From Bacteroidales bacterium (GTDB lineage Bacteria; Bacteroidota; Bacteroidia; Bacteroidales; Bacteroidaceae): DNA of 64,000 bases. The translations under genes and the position numbers were made by a program. The notes below the pieces were generated by a model. That model saw only the letters and a list, made by a program, of their open reading frames with translations. It did no database searches and was not told where the DNA came from. The stretch lies in contig JAAYUD010000067.1 of the NCBI GenBank assembly GCA_012517855.1, positions 62,001 through 126,000 of the forward strand, written 5' to 3'. Below are positions 9,323 through 18,221 of the stretch, one piece after another; position 1 is the stretch's first letter, and each line of letters opens with the position of its first letter.

Positions 9323-11325
9323 GATTTTTGTAATTTAATAATTCTAATAGCACATCCACCACTAGTCGCTAACTTTAAATGTAATATATCGTTTGCTGTA
9401 ACTATACGCTCTTCGTATTTGAATGAAGTCGGATTGGTTTTCCATTCGGCATCATCGCCATCGGCATATATCTGTGCCATGTATTTAGTATCAGACTCCA
9501 AAAACGACAACGGAATATTCAGCTCTCTTGAATTCTCATCGGTAATGGCACCCACATACCAATCTGTCGATTTACGATCCTTTCTGGCAAATATGGAGTA
9601 ATCGCCTATTTTTGCGTCAATCACTTTAGTCGTTTCCCAATCGGTAGGCACATCTTTAATAAAATCAAAAGCTTTTATTCCGCTATAATTTTTCGGCATA
9701 TCGGAAGCCATCTGTAGTGGACTATAAATAATGACATAGAGAGCCAATTGTTTGCATAATGTAGTATTTACACGAGTGCCGGGATATGCTTTGTTCGTAA
9801 AGTTAAAAGTGCCGAAAGTAAAATCCATAGGGCCCGCCAAACCTCTTGTAAATGGTATCACTGTAGTATGTTCGGGTGTATTACCTCCATCGGGCGACCA
9901 CGCATTATACTCTTGTCCACGTACTCCTTCTTGAGTCATTAAATTCGGCCACGTGCGTTCAATGCCAGTTGGCATAACCGGTTCGTGATTGTCAATGGCA
10001 ATCTTATATTTAGCCGCTGTTTCAATGATCTTGCGGTAATGCCGCACACCATATTGACCATCATGCGCTTCTTTAAAATCCATCAGAGGATTGACATATC
10101 CCGTTTTGACGATATTTACGCCATATTTTTTATAATAAGCAAAAGCTCTGTCAAGCTGCTGTTCGTAGTTTTTTGTCGCAGCAGCAGTTTCGTGATGTCC
10201 AATTAGTTCTACTCCCTTTTCTTTGGCATAATCTGTAATTGCTTTTATATCAAAATCGGGATATGGCTGAGTAAAATCAAGCGTATTTCCATTTTTTGTC
10301 CAATTGCCTTCCCAGCCTTTATTCCATCCTTCTACAAGTACTCCGGATATACCATTGGCGGCAGCAAAATCAATATATTTTTTCGTATTAGCGGTCGTTG
10401 CCCCATGTTTAGGCCCGTAATACCATGTGCCTTCACCCAAATGTAATTCCCACCAGATGCCTATATATTTACAAGGTTTCAGCCATGATGTATCTTTTAT
10501 CATACAGGGTTCATTTAAATTGAGCATTATACGAGATTCTACAAGATCTCCGGGCTTGTCGCCTATAATAATTGTTCGCCAAGGTGTGGCAAATGGAACT
10601 TTGATATAAGCGGCTACACCCGTTGACCAAGGTACTAAGGTCGATCGCAATGTGGTTGAATCTGAAATGGTCAAATTCATTTTGGGATAATCTGTTAAGT
10701 TGGCTTCATGGATAGACAGGTATTTACCATCGGCAGTTTCCATCGTTAATGGAGTACGAACAGTATCAAGATCACAAATCCTGGACAATTTGGCCAAGCA
10801 CTCATAATAAGGGTTGGATGCTGTTATCCACCAAGCTTTATGGACTTGGGGCATTTTAAATTCAGTATTTTCTTTCATTATTACTAACGAATCTATACCG
10901 TCTTGCTTTGGAAACTCATAGCGGAAACCTATGCCGTCGTTAAACGCACGAAATATGATGTTAAGTTTATTTTTGCTATTGCGCGCTTGCAACAATATTT
11001 TCATCTCATTGTAATTGTTACGAACATAACGGCATTCGCCCCATGGTTGTTCCCATGTTTCATCATGCGAGGTACGTAGCGTCTTTTTTACATCAAAGCT
11101 ATTTAAATTCTCGTTTCCTTGAAGAACAAATCCCATTTTTGAGGGAAGAACCACAGCTTTACCATTCTTATTCACTGAATATTTAAGTATATTGCCATTG
11201 TTGGTAACTACAATCTGTATATGTCCATCGGGAGATTTTACAATGAAATCTTTGGGGCTGGCATAAGATGAGTAATTTCCAACGGTCAATAACACCAAAC
11301 TTATTAATACGACTAATTTATTCAT
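9319..11325 (-). CDS. GH97 alpha-glycosidase, inverting (SusB-like) type
   Basis: A 668-residue secreted GH97 enzyme. A longer frame opens at 11394, but MNKLVVLISLVLLTVGNYSS starting at 11325 is a proper signal peptide and lies 8 bases after the previous stop, so I take that start. The barrel shows GHHE (Glu379), NHEP (Glu448) and GVRGQE (Glu472), the three glutamates expected of inverting GH97 alpha-glucosidases such as SusB, while the strand that carries the nucleophile aspartate in retaining members reads VKTGYV. It should cleave terminal alpha-glucosides or similar alpha-linked sugars in the periplasm. It is co-transcribed with the phosphoesterase before it and overlaps GH89 after it. Confidence 0.88.
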   Translation of the reverse strand: MNKLVVLISLVLLTVGNYSSYASPKDFIVKSPDGHIQIVVTNNGNILKYSVNKNGKAVVLPSKMGFVLQGNENLNSFDVKKTLRTSHDETWEQPWGECRYVRNNYNEMKILLQARNSKNKLNIIFRAFNDGIGFRYEFPKQDGIDSLVIMKENTEFKMPQVHKAWWITASNPYYECLAKLSRICDLDTVRTPLTMETADGKYLSIHEANLTDYPKMNLTISDSTTLRSTLVPWSTGVAAYIKVPFATPWRTIIIGDKPGDLVESRIMLNLNEPCMIKDTSWLKPCKYIGIWWELHLGEGTWYYGPKHGATTANTKKYIDFAAANGISGVLVEGWNKGWEGNWTKNGNTLDFTQPYPDFDIKAITDYAKEKGVELIGHHETAAATKNYEQQLDRAFAYYKKYGVNIVKTGYVNPLMDFKEAHDGQYGVRHYRKIIETAAKYKIAIDNHEPVMPTGIERTWPNLMTQEGVRGQEYNAWSPDGGNTPEHTTVIPFTRGLAGPMDFTFGTFNFTNKAYPGTRVNTTLCKQLALYVIIYSPLQMASDMPKNYSGIKAFDFIKDVPTDWETTKVIDAKIGDYSIFARKDRKSTDWYVGAITDENSRELNIPLSFLESDTKYMAQIYADGDDAEWKTNPTSFKYEERIVTANDILHLKLATSGGCAIRIIKLQKS

Positions 11326-11333
11326 TATAAACT

Positions 11334-12812
11334 TTATTGTTTCGTTTGTTTCAATTCTTTTGTATAGGTATTTCCAAAATGATCGGTAACACATACTTTG
11401 ATATGTGAACCGTCAATTAGGGGAATTGCATAAAATAAATGTTCTGTTTGTCCCGCCCCTAAATATTTGTGTTTAAATTTTGATTTGTTTTCAGTGCAGT
11501 AGTTGTATATGTTAGGATCATAGCCTGTATAACGGATCATTTCACCGCGATCGACACCATTCTCAAACCATTTCACACTCCAAGTATCATCGTAATTCCA
11601 AACATTTGCCACTATTGCATTCTCTTTTCCCGGATTTTTACCAATTGGGTATAACTCAAATTGGTAACTTTTATCTTTACCAATGCATTTGTAATACCAA
11701 CGAACTGTGCTACCGTCAAACTCATATACACCATAACCACCCGGAGTACCATCGCACGCCCATGGAGCTTGCCAAAATAATGTCGAAAGCGGAGCATGTA
11801 CATGTTCGTATAAGCTATCTGACAGTATGTAGTTTTCATTATAATGCTCATGTCCCGAGAAAATATGTGCGTTATATGGTTTTAATAGCTCATATAATGC
11901 TGCTCTATTATTTAGGACTTTCATGGTCGATTCTTCACTCCATTCTTTATGACGAGCCTCGCGCGAATAAGTTGGTATGTGGGTAGCCACGACAACCGTT
12001 GTTCCCCTTTGTACTTGTTTTAGATCTTGTTCTAACCATTGTAATTGTTGTTCGGATAGATAGCCCACATATAAATAACTTTTGGCTATTGCAAAGATAT
12101 CATCAAGGACTATATAATGTATATCACCTCTATTGAATGAATAATACGTCGGGCCGAAATAAAATTTATATGTAGTGCGTGCGCGTTCGTTGGATCGTAC
12201 ATCCATATTCATATCATGATTGCCGATAACATAGAAAAAAGGAATTTCTGTTTTGGCAATAGTATCTATCATCGCAGGGAAATAACTTGGCTTTTTCTGG
12301 ATATTACCAATAATATCGCCACAGACTATTCCATATGCCGGGACGTCAGAATAATTGGATTTGATGAGTTGTTTTACATCAATAGCTGCCTCTCGAACTA
12401 GTGGCATTTCTTCATCAAAATATACTTGAGGGTCGGCCCATACAATCATAATATGTCGCTTGTCACTATGGGTTGAATGTACCAACTCAAAATCGATGCG
12501 CTCTTTTTTGGTGAAATTGCCTGATACTTTTTTATAAAAAGCGGGTCTGTTGTCCTTCATAGGGATATCAAAACCTTTTGGAATCGTAATATATATGTAT
12601 TCGGAGACAGTGGTGCTCAATATGGAATATTTCCCTTGTGTATCAGTGAGTACAATCTGTATCCCATCAGTAACAGGGACATTTGGGATACCTTTCCCAT
12701 GAGACACTACTTTGCCATAATATCTTTTGGGTAATATTCTATTTTGTGCTTGAGATATTAAACAAACACTACTGAATATGATATATGAAAATAGTAATAT
12801 TTTATGTTTCAT
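11334..12812 (-). CDS. Secreted calcineurin-like metallophosphoesterase
   Basis: The 492-residue protein has a signal peptide ending near AQAQ, an N-terminal beta-sandwich (MetallophosN-type, about 25-110), a calcineurin-like phosphoesterase core and a C-terminal MetallophosC-type domain. The metal ligands are visible in order: WADPQ, GDIIGN, GNHDMN, THIP and GHEHY. The core hydrolyses phosphomonoesters or diesters with two metals. It lies inside the PUL, 64 bases after a GH97 gene and 8 before another, so a phosphate-bearing glycan or the removal of a phosphate cap is plausible; this substrate is inferred, not seen. Confidence 0.85.
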   Translation of the reverse strand: MKHKILLFSYIIFSSVCLISQAQNRILPKRYYGKVVSHGKGIPNVPVTDGIQIVLTDTQGKYSILSTTVSEYIYITIPKGFDIPMKDNRPAFYKKVSGNFTKKERIDFELVHSTHSDKRHIMIVWADPQVYFDEEMPLVREAAIDVKQLIKSNYSDVPAYGIVCGDIIGNIQKKPSYFPAMIDTIAKTEIPFFYVIGNHDMNMDVRSNERARTTYKFYFGPTYYSFNRGDIHYIVLDDIFAIAKSYLYVGYLSEQQLQWLEQDLKQVQRGTTVVVATHIPTYSREARHKEWSEESTMKVLNNRAALYELLKPYNAHIFSGHEHYNENYILSDSLYEHVHAPLSTLFWQAPWACDGTPGGYGVYEFDGSTVRWYYKCIGKDKSYQFELYPIGKNPGKENAIVANVWNYDDTWSVKWFENGVDRGEMIRYTGYDPNIYNYCTENKSKFKHKYLGAGQTEHLFYAIPLIDGSHIKVCVTDHFGNTYTKELKQTKQ

Positions 12813-12876
12813 CTGCTTGATATTGAAATCTAGTAAATGGAAATATTATGTTTAAAGACTAAGAATAATAGAGAAA

Positions 12877-14853
12877 TCAGTCAATTGGTGTAAGAATAGC
12901 CGTCCAGCCACCGCCTTTGGCCATAGTCACTTTTATGTTATCGTTTTTTGTTACTGTGAGTTTCTCTATTTTATAGTCTGAAGCATAGACATCTGCATTA
13001 ATACCGTCTTTAAAAATCTCAACCTTATACTTCCCCGAATCTAGGAAATCCAGTTTTAAATCCAAGGTACGCCTATTCCAATCAGTCAATCCGGCGATGT
13101 ACCATATTCTATCTTTTCGGCGTGCAATTAAGAGCTGCTCGCCTATTTTTGCAGAGATAGCCTTAGTGTCATCCCATGTCGTTGGTATTCGTGAAATAAA
13201 CGAGGTGTAATCGGGCTCTTTATAATAACTCGAAGGAGAGTCTGCCATCATCTGCAATGGACTCTCATACACTACATACAATGCTACTTGATGTGCTCGT
13301 GTGCCAAGACTGATTGGGTGAACAAAGTTAATATAGAAATCGGCGGCAGTGGCATTGCCAACTGCTCCGGGAGTATAGTCCATCGGTCCAGCTGCCATTC
13401 TTGTGAACGGCAATATTAAATCATGTACAGGATTAATATCTCTGGAATCTTTATCGTGTTCCATTCCGAGCACTCCTTCAAACGTCATTACATTTGGATA
13501 CTTTTTCTGTAATCCGGAAGGTTTGAAAGCACCATGAAAATCGACCAGAAGCTTTCGCTCCATTGCGGCTTTTCCCACTCTTTCGTAGAAATTAACCATA
13601 TATTGATCTGAACGTTGCATAAAATCAACTTTTATTCCTTTTATTCCCCATTTTTGGTATAAGTCGAGAATTCCTTCTAAGTCTTTGTCCAAAGGATTCC
13701 ATAAAGTCCACAATACCAAGCCTACATTTTTTGCCTTGCCATATTCTACTAATTCATGAATATCTAATCCATGTACAGGTTCTTTTATATTCCAGGTTCC
13801 AGCCGACCATCCTTCATCTAACAAAACATATTCTATATGATATTTTGCTGCAAAATCAATAAAATATTTGTAGGTATCAGTATTTACACCTGCTTTAAAA
13901 TCTACACCATAAACATTAAGCGTACTCCACCAATCCCATGAAATTTTCCCCGGTTTAATCCAATTCGTTTCTTTTGAAGCAGAAGGCGAAGCTAGTTGAT
14001 ATGCCAAATTGTTTTCCAATACACCTTTGTCGTCTTTATTAATCATCAGTAATCGCCATGGAAATACTCGATTGCCTGTCGTTTTTGCTATGTAATGAGC
14101 TTTTTCTACCATCTTCTCGTCACGATCGGCACCCGGTTTCAATTCACTCTTGAGTACTACAGGCGGGAATTCTCCGGATAGAGTATTATTGTGATTGCCG
14201 GTAAGAAACATATTAGGATAATCGGTTAAATCTGATTCCATAATAACAACTTTTGTACCTTTTGTTGTAGTTAGATAGATGGGTAAATAACCCTTCATGG
14301 TTGTATCCAATTCACTCATCTCTTTCTTGTCAAATATAGCTTCACAATGTGTTATGAACTCTTGATTTTTTTCTCGAGGCCAATAAACAGTACTACCATT
14401 CTCCCAGTTTTGTTCAACGGTTTCGCTATTAATATATATATTGGAAGATTTTAATTGGGTAACAAAACGATACGCCGCTCCATTATTATATACACGAAAT
14501 AGTACAGAATAACCACCTTTGCATTTAATAGTCAATTGGTTATACAAATCTCTTATTTTGCGTTGTTTGGTAGGTATTATTGCTATCTGCTCTTCGTCAA
14601 CTTTAATGATATTCGACTTTATAACTTTAACGTTTGTTCCTAATTGATTTGGCATACCATCTACGTTCATTGCTATTCTGCTCGGATTGAGAACTCGTTC
14701 TCCCATGAAATCAACACACCAATTCAATTGTTTATCTGTCACTACTGTCACTTTTATATTGCCATTAGGAGAGTTGACGGTATAGGTTTTAGCCTGTACC
14801 GTCAATCCACTGATGCTCGCAATAAATAATAATGTTGCGATTATTCTTTTCAT
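12877..14853 (-). CDS. GH97 alpha-glycosidase, retaining (alpha-galactosidase-like) type
   Basis: The 658-residue GH97 protein has a signal peptide (MKRIIATLLFIASISGLTVQA) and the family beta-sandwich plus TIM barrel. Unlike the other GH97 in this operon it has IKVDFM with Asp410 at the position of the nucleophile of retaining members (Asp415 of BtGal97a), VDFHGAF where the inverting enzymes have a glutamate, and FEGVLGMEHD for the acid. That pattern predicts a retaining alpha-galactosidase-like enzyme. Its ATG overlaps the stop of the preceding lipoprotein by one base. The pair of GH97 enzymes with different mechanisms suggests two different alpha-linkages in the target glycan. Confidence 0.88.
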   Translation of the reverse strand: MKRIIATLLFIASISGLTVQAKTYTVNSPNGNIKVTVVTDKQLNWCVDFMGERVLNPSRIAMNVDGMPNQLGTNVKVIKSNIIKVDEEQIAIIPTKQRKIRDLYNQLTIKCKGGYSVLFRVYNNGAAYRFVTQLKSSNIYINSETVEQNWENGSTVYWPREKNQEFITHCEAIFDKKEMSELDTTMKGYLPIYLTTTKGTKVVIMESDLTDYPNMFLTGNHNNTLSGEFPPVVLKSELKPGADRDEKMVEKAHYIAKTTGNRVFPWRLLMINKDDKGVLENNLAYQLASPSASKETNWIKPGKISWDWWSTLNVYGVDFKAGVNTDTYKYFIDFAAKYHIEYVLLDEGWSAGTWNIKEPVHGLDIHELVEYGKAKNVGLVLWTLWNPLDKDLEGILDLYQKWGIKGIKVDFMQRSDQYMVNFYERVGKAAMERKLLVDFHGAFKPSGLQKKYPNVMTFEGVLGMEHDKDSRDINPVHDLILPFTRMAAGPMDYTPGAVGNATAADFYINFVHPISLGTRAHQVALYVVYESPLQMMADSPSSYYKEPDYTSFISRIPTTWDDTKAISAKIGEQLLIARRKDRIWYIAGLTDWNRRTLDLKLDFLDSGKYKVEIFKDGINADVYASDYKIEKLTVTKNDNIKVTMAKGGGWTAILTPID

Positions 14854-16169
14854 TACTTTTCAACTCTTTTTATGCCATCTTTTATAGCAGACCAAAGGCC
14901 ATTATTTATTACATGAGAAAGTTCAAAAACCATCAGTCCATCCGTATTTTTCATGCACAAATACACGGCATCGGACATTGCTGTCGCGTTATAAGAATAT
15001 GCGGTAATAGAACCGTATACTTTACAGTCTCCTTTTGTAAAATTCTTATATGTAGTAACAAAATTCTCGACCGTCCATACAGAGTTGGGATATTCATACT
15101 TCCATACATACTCAGAATACGCACCCAACACAAATACATCCAGTTGGTCTGCAAAACCTGTTTTACTGTAATCATTAGTATAAATAGCACTTGCAGGTGG
15201 TGTATAACTCTTGCTTGCCCAATTCTGGCCACATCCATAACGAGACGCCCAATCAGCAGACGCCCAAAGTTGAAGGTCCAATTTTGGATTTATTTTCTTA
15301 ATATTAGTGCGAATATTGGTAATCAAATTAGTAATTGTCATAGAACGAAATTCAATCCATTTTGCGTAAAGGGGCCCCATACCTCCTGTTGATGTTACAA
15401 TATCATTCTTATTTGTTACGTTTTCTCCACTATAGGCTTCAAATTTTTTAATCGTGGCATCGCTAAAACCGTAATCGGCGCCATACCAGCGACAATAATC
15501 TAGACATATACCTTTTAGTTTAGGGTATTTTGTTGCAATTTCATTAACGATGGAGATAACAAAACTTTGGACTTCTGGAAGGCTCGGATCCAACATTGCC
15601 GCATCTACTCCTGTTTCATTGCGCATATCCACAAGGGTATTTGGATTGTTATTTGCCATTCTCACCTGAGTCTTGCCATCCCAGGTATTGTTATCATAGA
15701 TAAGGCCTTCATGAGTATTGGTATCACCATATCCCATCGTTGAGATCGTTGCAATGACATCTATACCCAATTTCCCGGCTTCTTGTATCCAATAGTCTAA
15801 ATAATCCCAGTCACGAGGTACACTTTCATTACCCCATTTCACTAATTTGGGCAGTATGTCACTATTGTATAAAGCGTAGCCAATTCCTGGTTTAACATCA
15901 ACATATACAGTATTAAGTCCCGTATCTTTCATCTTTTGCAAATATGTTGTAATAGCCGATTTGGTAGAAAGTCGACTGAAATTTGCCTGGGCATCAACCC
16001 ACATGGCTTTAGGCTTATTAGATGTTACTCCACCGGTATTTCCTGGATCAACAGGAATAGTTATTCCCCCATTATCGTTATTTGAATTATTGTTACTACC
16101 ACACGCTGAAAAGCATGATAAGAGTATGGCTAATAAACATTGAAGCATTTTTGTATTAATTTTTAACAT
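14853..16169 (-). CDS. GHL10-like/alpha-amylase-superfamily lipoprotein hydrolase
   Basis: The 438-residue lipoprotein has a lipobox ending at Cys23 (LSCFSACG), a flexible Asn/Gly/Pro linker, then a TIM-barrel domain from about residue 50: KAMWVDAQANFSRL at the start, LNTVYVDVKP on strand two, KLGIDVIATIS and LKGICLDYCRWYG further on. The layout is that of GHL10 and related putative glycosidases; the DYCRWY stretch resembles the conserved D-x-x-R-Y/F motif. Substrate and catalytic residues are not certain. The surface lipid anchor and PUL position suggest initial cutting of a glycan outside the cell. Confidence 0.65.
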   Translation of the reverse strand: MLKINTKMLQCLLAILLSCFSACGSNNNSNNDNGGITIPVDPGNTGGVTSNKPKAMWVDAQANFSRLSTKSAITTYLQKMKDTGLNTVYVDVKPGIGYALYNSDILPKLVKWGNESVPRDWDYLDYWIQEAGKLGIDVIATISTMGYGDTNTHEGLIYDNNTWDGKTQVRMANNNPNTLVDMRNETGVDAAMLDPSLPEVQSFVISIVNEIATKYPKLKGICLDYCRWYGADYGFSDATIKKFEAYSGENVTNKNDIVTSTGGMGPLYAKWIEFRSMTITNLITNIRTNIKKINPKLDLQLWASADWASRYGCGQNWASKSYTPPASAIYTNDYSKTGFADQLDVFVLGAYSEYVWKYEYPNSVWTVENFVTTYKNFTKGDCKVYGSITAYSYNATAMSDAVYLCMKNTDGLMVFELSHVINNGLWSAIKDGIKRVEK

Positions 16170-16255
16170 ATTATTTGTTCTTATTTTAAGATAGGCAATT
16201 ATTAAAGTACTTTCATTATATAACTGCCTATCTTATAAATTCCTATACAAACTAA

Positions 16256-17716
16256 TTATTCATAACAAGTTAATTTGTAAGTATAGAGTCCCAGACGTCC
16301 GAACCATACAGCTAAATAAGCTGTACTCTCGTTTTCATCCCAATACCAATCAACCCACTCGCCGAAACTCCAACCTCGATTTACAGATTCTGCAATATTC
16401 AAATTTTCATGTGCTAATGTTTGTAGATCATTTGTTAAAACAGCCGCCGCATGCCACCACGCCGTTCCACTTGTTACAATAACATAGGTTTTGCCATTAA
16501 TTGGCAATGCCGACACAACGGGAGTTCTACCTCCTGTACGGGCGGTAGAAAATCCTGTACCTACCCACCATTGTTGTAATGTATTTTGCCATAGTGGTGG
16601 CATTACATTAAGAGTGGCACCGTTGAAATTGTTAATATAGCAATGAACGCTATTAGCTGCATTTGCAGCACCTTCCGTATCACCTACAACATAATTTGGT
16701 GCATCAGAATCGTCAAGAGGAGAGATCATCTGGAAACCGGAACAGTCATCACTAGGAAATCCTGTTTGAATAGTCGTATAATCAGAAGCTAAAACTCCAC
16801 CAGTTACTTTCACACGATAATGATCACCTGTGGTACTACGTGGTGCTAATGCACTAATCCAAGCATTATTGGTAATATCTCCAGCGACTTGAAAATTGTT
16901 GGCCAAATCTGAAGACGGAGCCATATTAATACCAATAGTGCCTACTGAAACAGGAGCTGAAGATGGAGTAGTCCAATAATAAATGGTAGTAGAACTTCCA
17001 TTTACTACAACGCCTACACAATGCCCTTTATAATCAGAAGAAATCATTTTCAGATCAGCTAATGCGATAGGTCCGAGATTTAATGTACCGGCATCACTGA
17101 GATCATCCTTTTTTACGACCTTTGTAGCTAGTGCCGTGTTTCCTAATGCTTGGTAAGCTCTGGAGAATAACACGATATAATTACCACAATAAGCATGGTA
17201 CATTTGTAAATCTCCATATTGAATAGATGGAAGACTAAAATCATTCACAGTTCCAGGATATCCTAGTTCTACAAAAGTCTTTTTCGCTCCAACTTCTGCA
17301 TAGCTGAAACCTGAACCAGAAGGCAATTTATCGGAGATGCCATAAGTCACTTTATATTGATGCTTTGTCGATTGATCTTCAGAAGTCACAGTATATACAA
17401 CACCTCCAGATTGAGAAAAATCTTGAGGCGTAGTCGGATCAGGACTGACAGTCGCGCCCTTTGATAAATAAAATGTTGCACATGTATTTTTCAATTCTGC
17501 TTTAGCATCGAGATATGGAGAGACTTTAATGACAATATCGTTTTCTCCGATACTGGAATTAAATACGGTCCCACTGGTCCCTTTAACTTTGAAAGAGTAC
17601 AGAATATTTGCTTCTTTAGCCAATCTATCACTCATGCTTTCACTTGCGCAAGAGCATAATAGAAAAACAACACTGAATAATGAAACAAATATTATTGTTG
17701 AATTAAATTTTTTCAT
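16256..17716 (-). CDS. DUF5018-type surface lipoprotein, probable glycan-binding protein
   Basis: The 486-residue lipoprotein has a signal ending in LLCSCAS (lipid Cys21 or Cys23). The first 125 residues form a DUF5018-like beta-sandwich (ILYSFKVKGTSG, then YTVTSEDQSTKHQYKVTYG), and the remainder has repeated beta-strand blades reading like a propeller. It sits between SusD plus a small lipoprotein and the GHL10-like protein, the usual place of surface glycan-binding proteins. No catalytic motif was found. Binding function is inferred from position and fold type. Confidence 0.65.
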   Translation of the reverse strand: MKKFNSTIIFVSLFSVVFLLCSCASESMSDRLAKEANILYSFKVKGTSGTVFNSSIGENDIVIKVSPYLDAKAELKNTCATFYLSKGATVSPDPTTPQDFSQSGGVVYTVTSEDQSTKHQYKVTYGISDKLPSGSGFSYAEVGAKKTFVELGYPGTVNDFSLPSIQYGDLQMYHAYCGNYIVLFSRAYQALGNTALATKVVKKDDLSDAGTLNLGPIALADLKMISSDYKGHCVGVVVNGSSTTIYYWTTPSSAPVSVGTIGINMAPSSDLANNFQVAGDITNNAWISALAPRSTTGDHYRVKVTGGVLASDYTTIQTGFPSDDCSGFQMISPLDDSDAPNYVVGDTEGAANAANSVHCYINNFNGATLNVMPPLWQNTLQQWWVGTGFSTARTGGRTPVVSALPINGKTYVIVTSGTAWWHAAAVLTNDLQTLAHENLNIAESVNRGWSFGEWVDWYWDENESTAYLAVWFGRLGLYTYKLTCYE

Positions 17717-17745
17717 AGTTAATCATTTAATTTGAGTTTTATAAC

Positions 17746-18201
17746 CTATTCGTATACTCCTCTAACTCGATATTGACGAGTAGTGCCGATACCTGATTTT
17801 ACTGTTATAATAATACCATCACCGCTAATGTTGTGATAACCTAATAGCGATGGAGTTATCATCTCATCGTAAGTAACGGTGGCTCTAATATAGACCTTGG
17901 TCAAGTCCACATCTTTACGTAGAGATTCAGGAATAGAAAACATGATAATTCCATACCCGCCATTTATTTCGTCGTTGGTGAAGCTTCCGGTCATTAGTTC
18001 TCCTTTTTTATTATATTCATAAATAGTTCCGGCATATTCGCCACCGCTTAAAGATCCTTTACATATCATTTGGGATATAGTATTTGTCTCGTGTACAAAT
18101 TCTTCGTTAGCCTTGGTACAGCTTTGCGCCATTATAGCTATAAGGAAGAAGCATAATATATAAATACTGTAACCTATTTTATTTCTGATTTTCATATTCA
18201 T
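17746..18201 (-). CDS. Small PUL lipoprotein of unknown function
   Basis: The 151-residue protein has a lipoprotein signal with Cys28 (IMAQSCTKA). The mature part is predicted beta-rich, with a GSLSGGEYAGTIYEY strand and a C-terminal RQYRVRGVY resembling the end of DUF5018 or similar sandwich domains. It lies 20 bases after susD and 29 before the DUF5018 lipoprotein. It probably helps bind the glycan at the surface or decorates the SusCD complex; no family was recognised with confidence. Confidence 0.6.
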   Translation of the reverse strand: MNMKIRNKIGYSIYILCFFLIAIMAQSCTKANEEFVHETNTISQMICKGSLSGGEYAGTIYEYNKKGELMTGSFTNDEINGGYGIIMFSIPESLRKDVDLTKVYIRATVTYDEMITPSLLGYHNISGDGIIITVKSGIGTTRQYRVRGVYE

Positions 18202-18221
18202 TATTTTTTGAAATTAAATAA

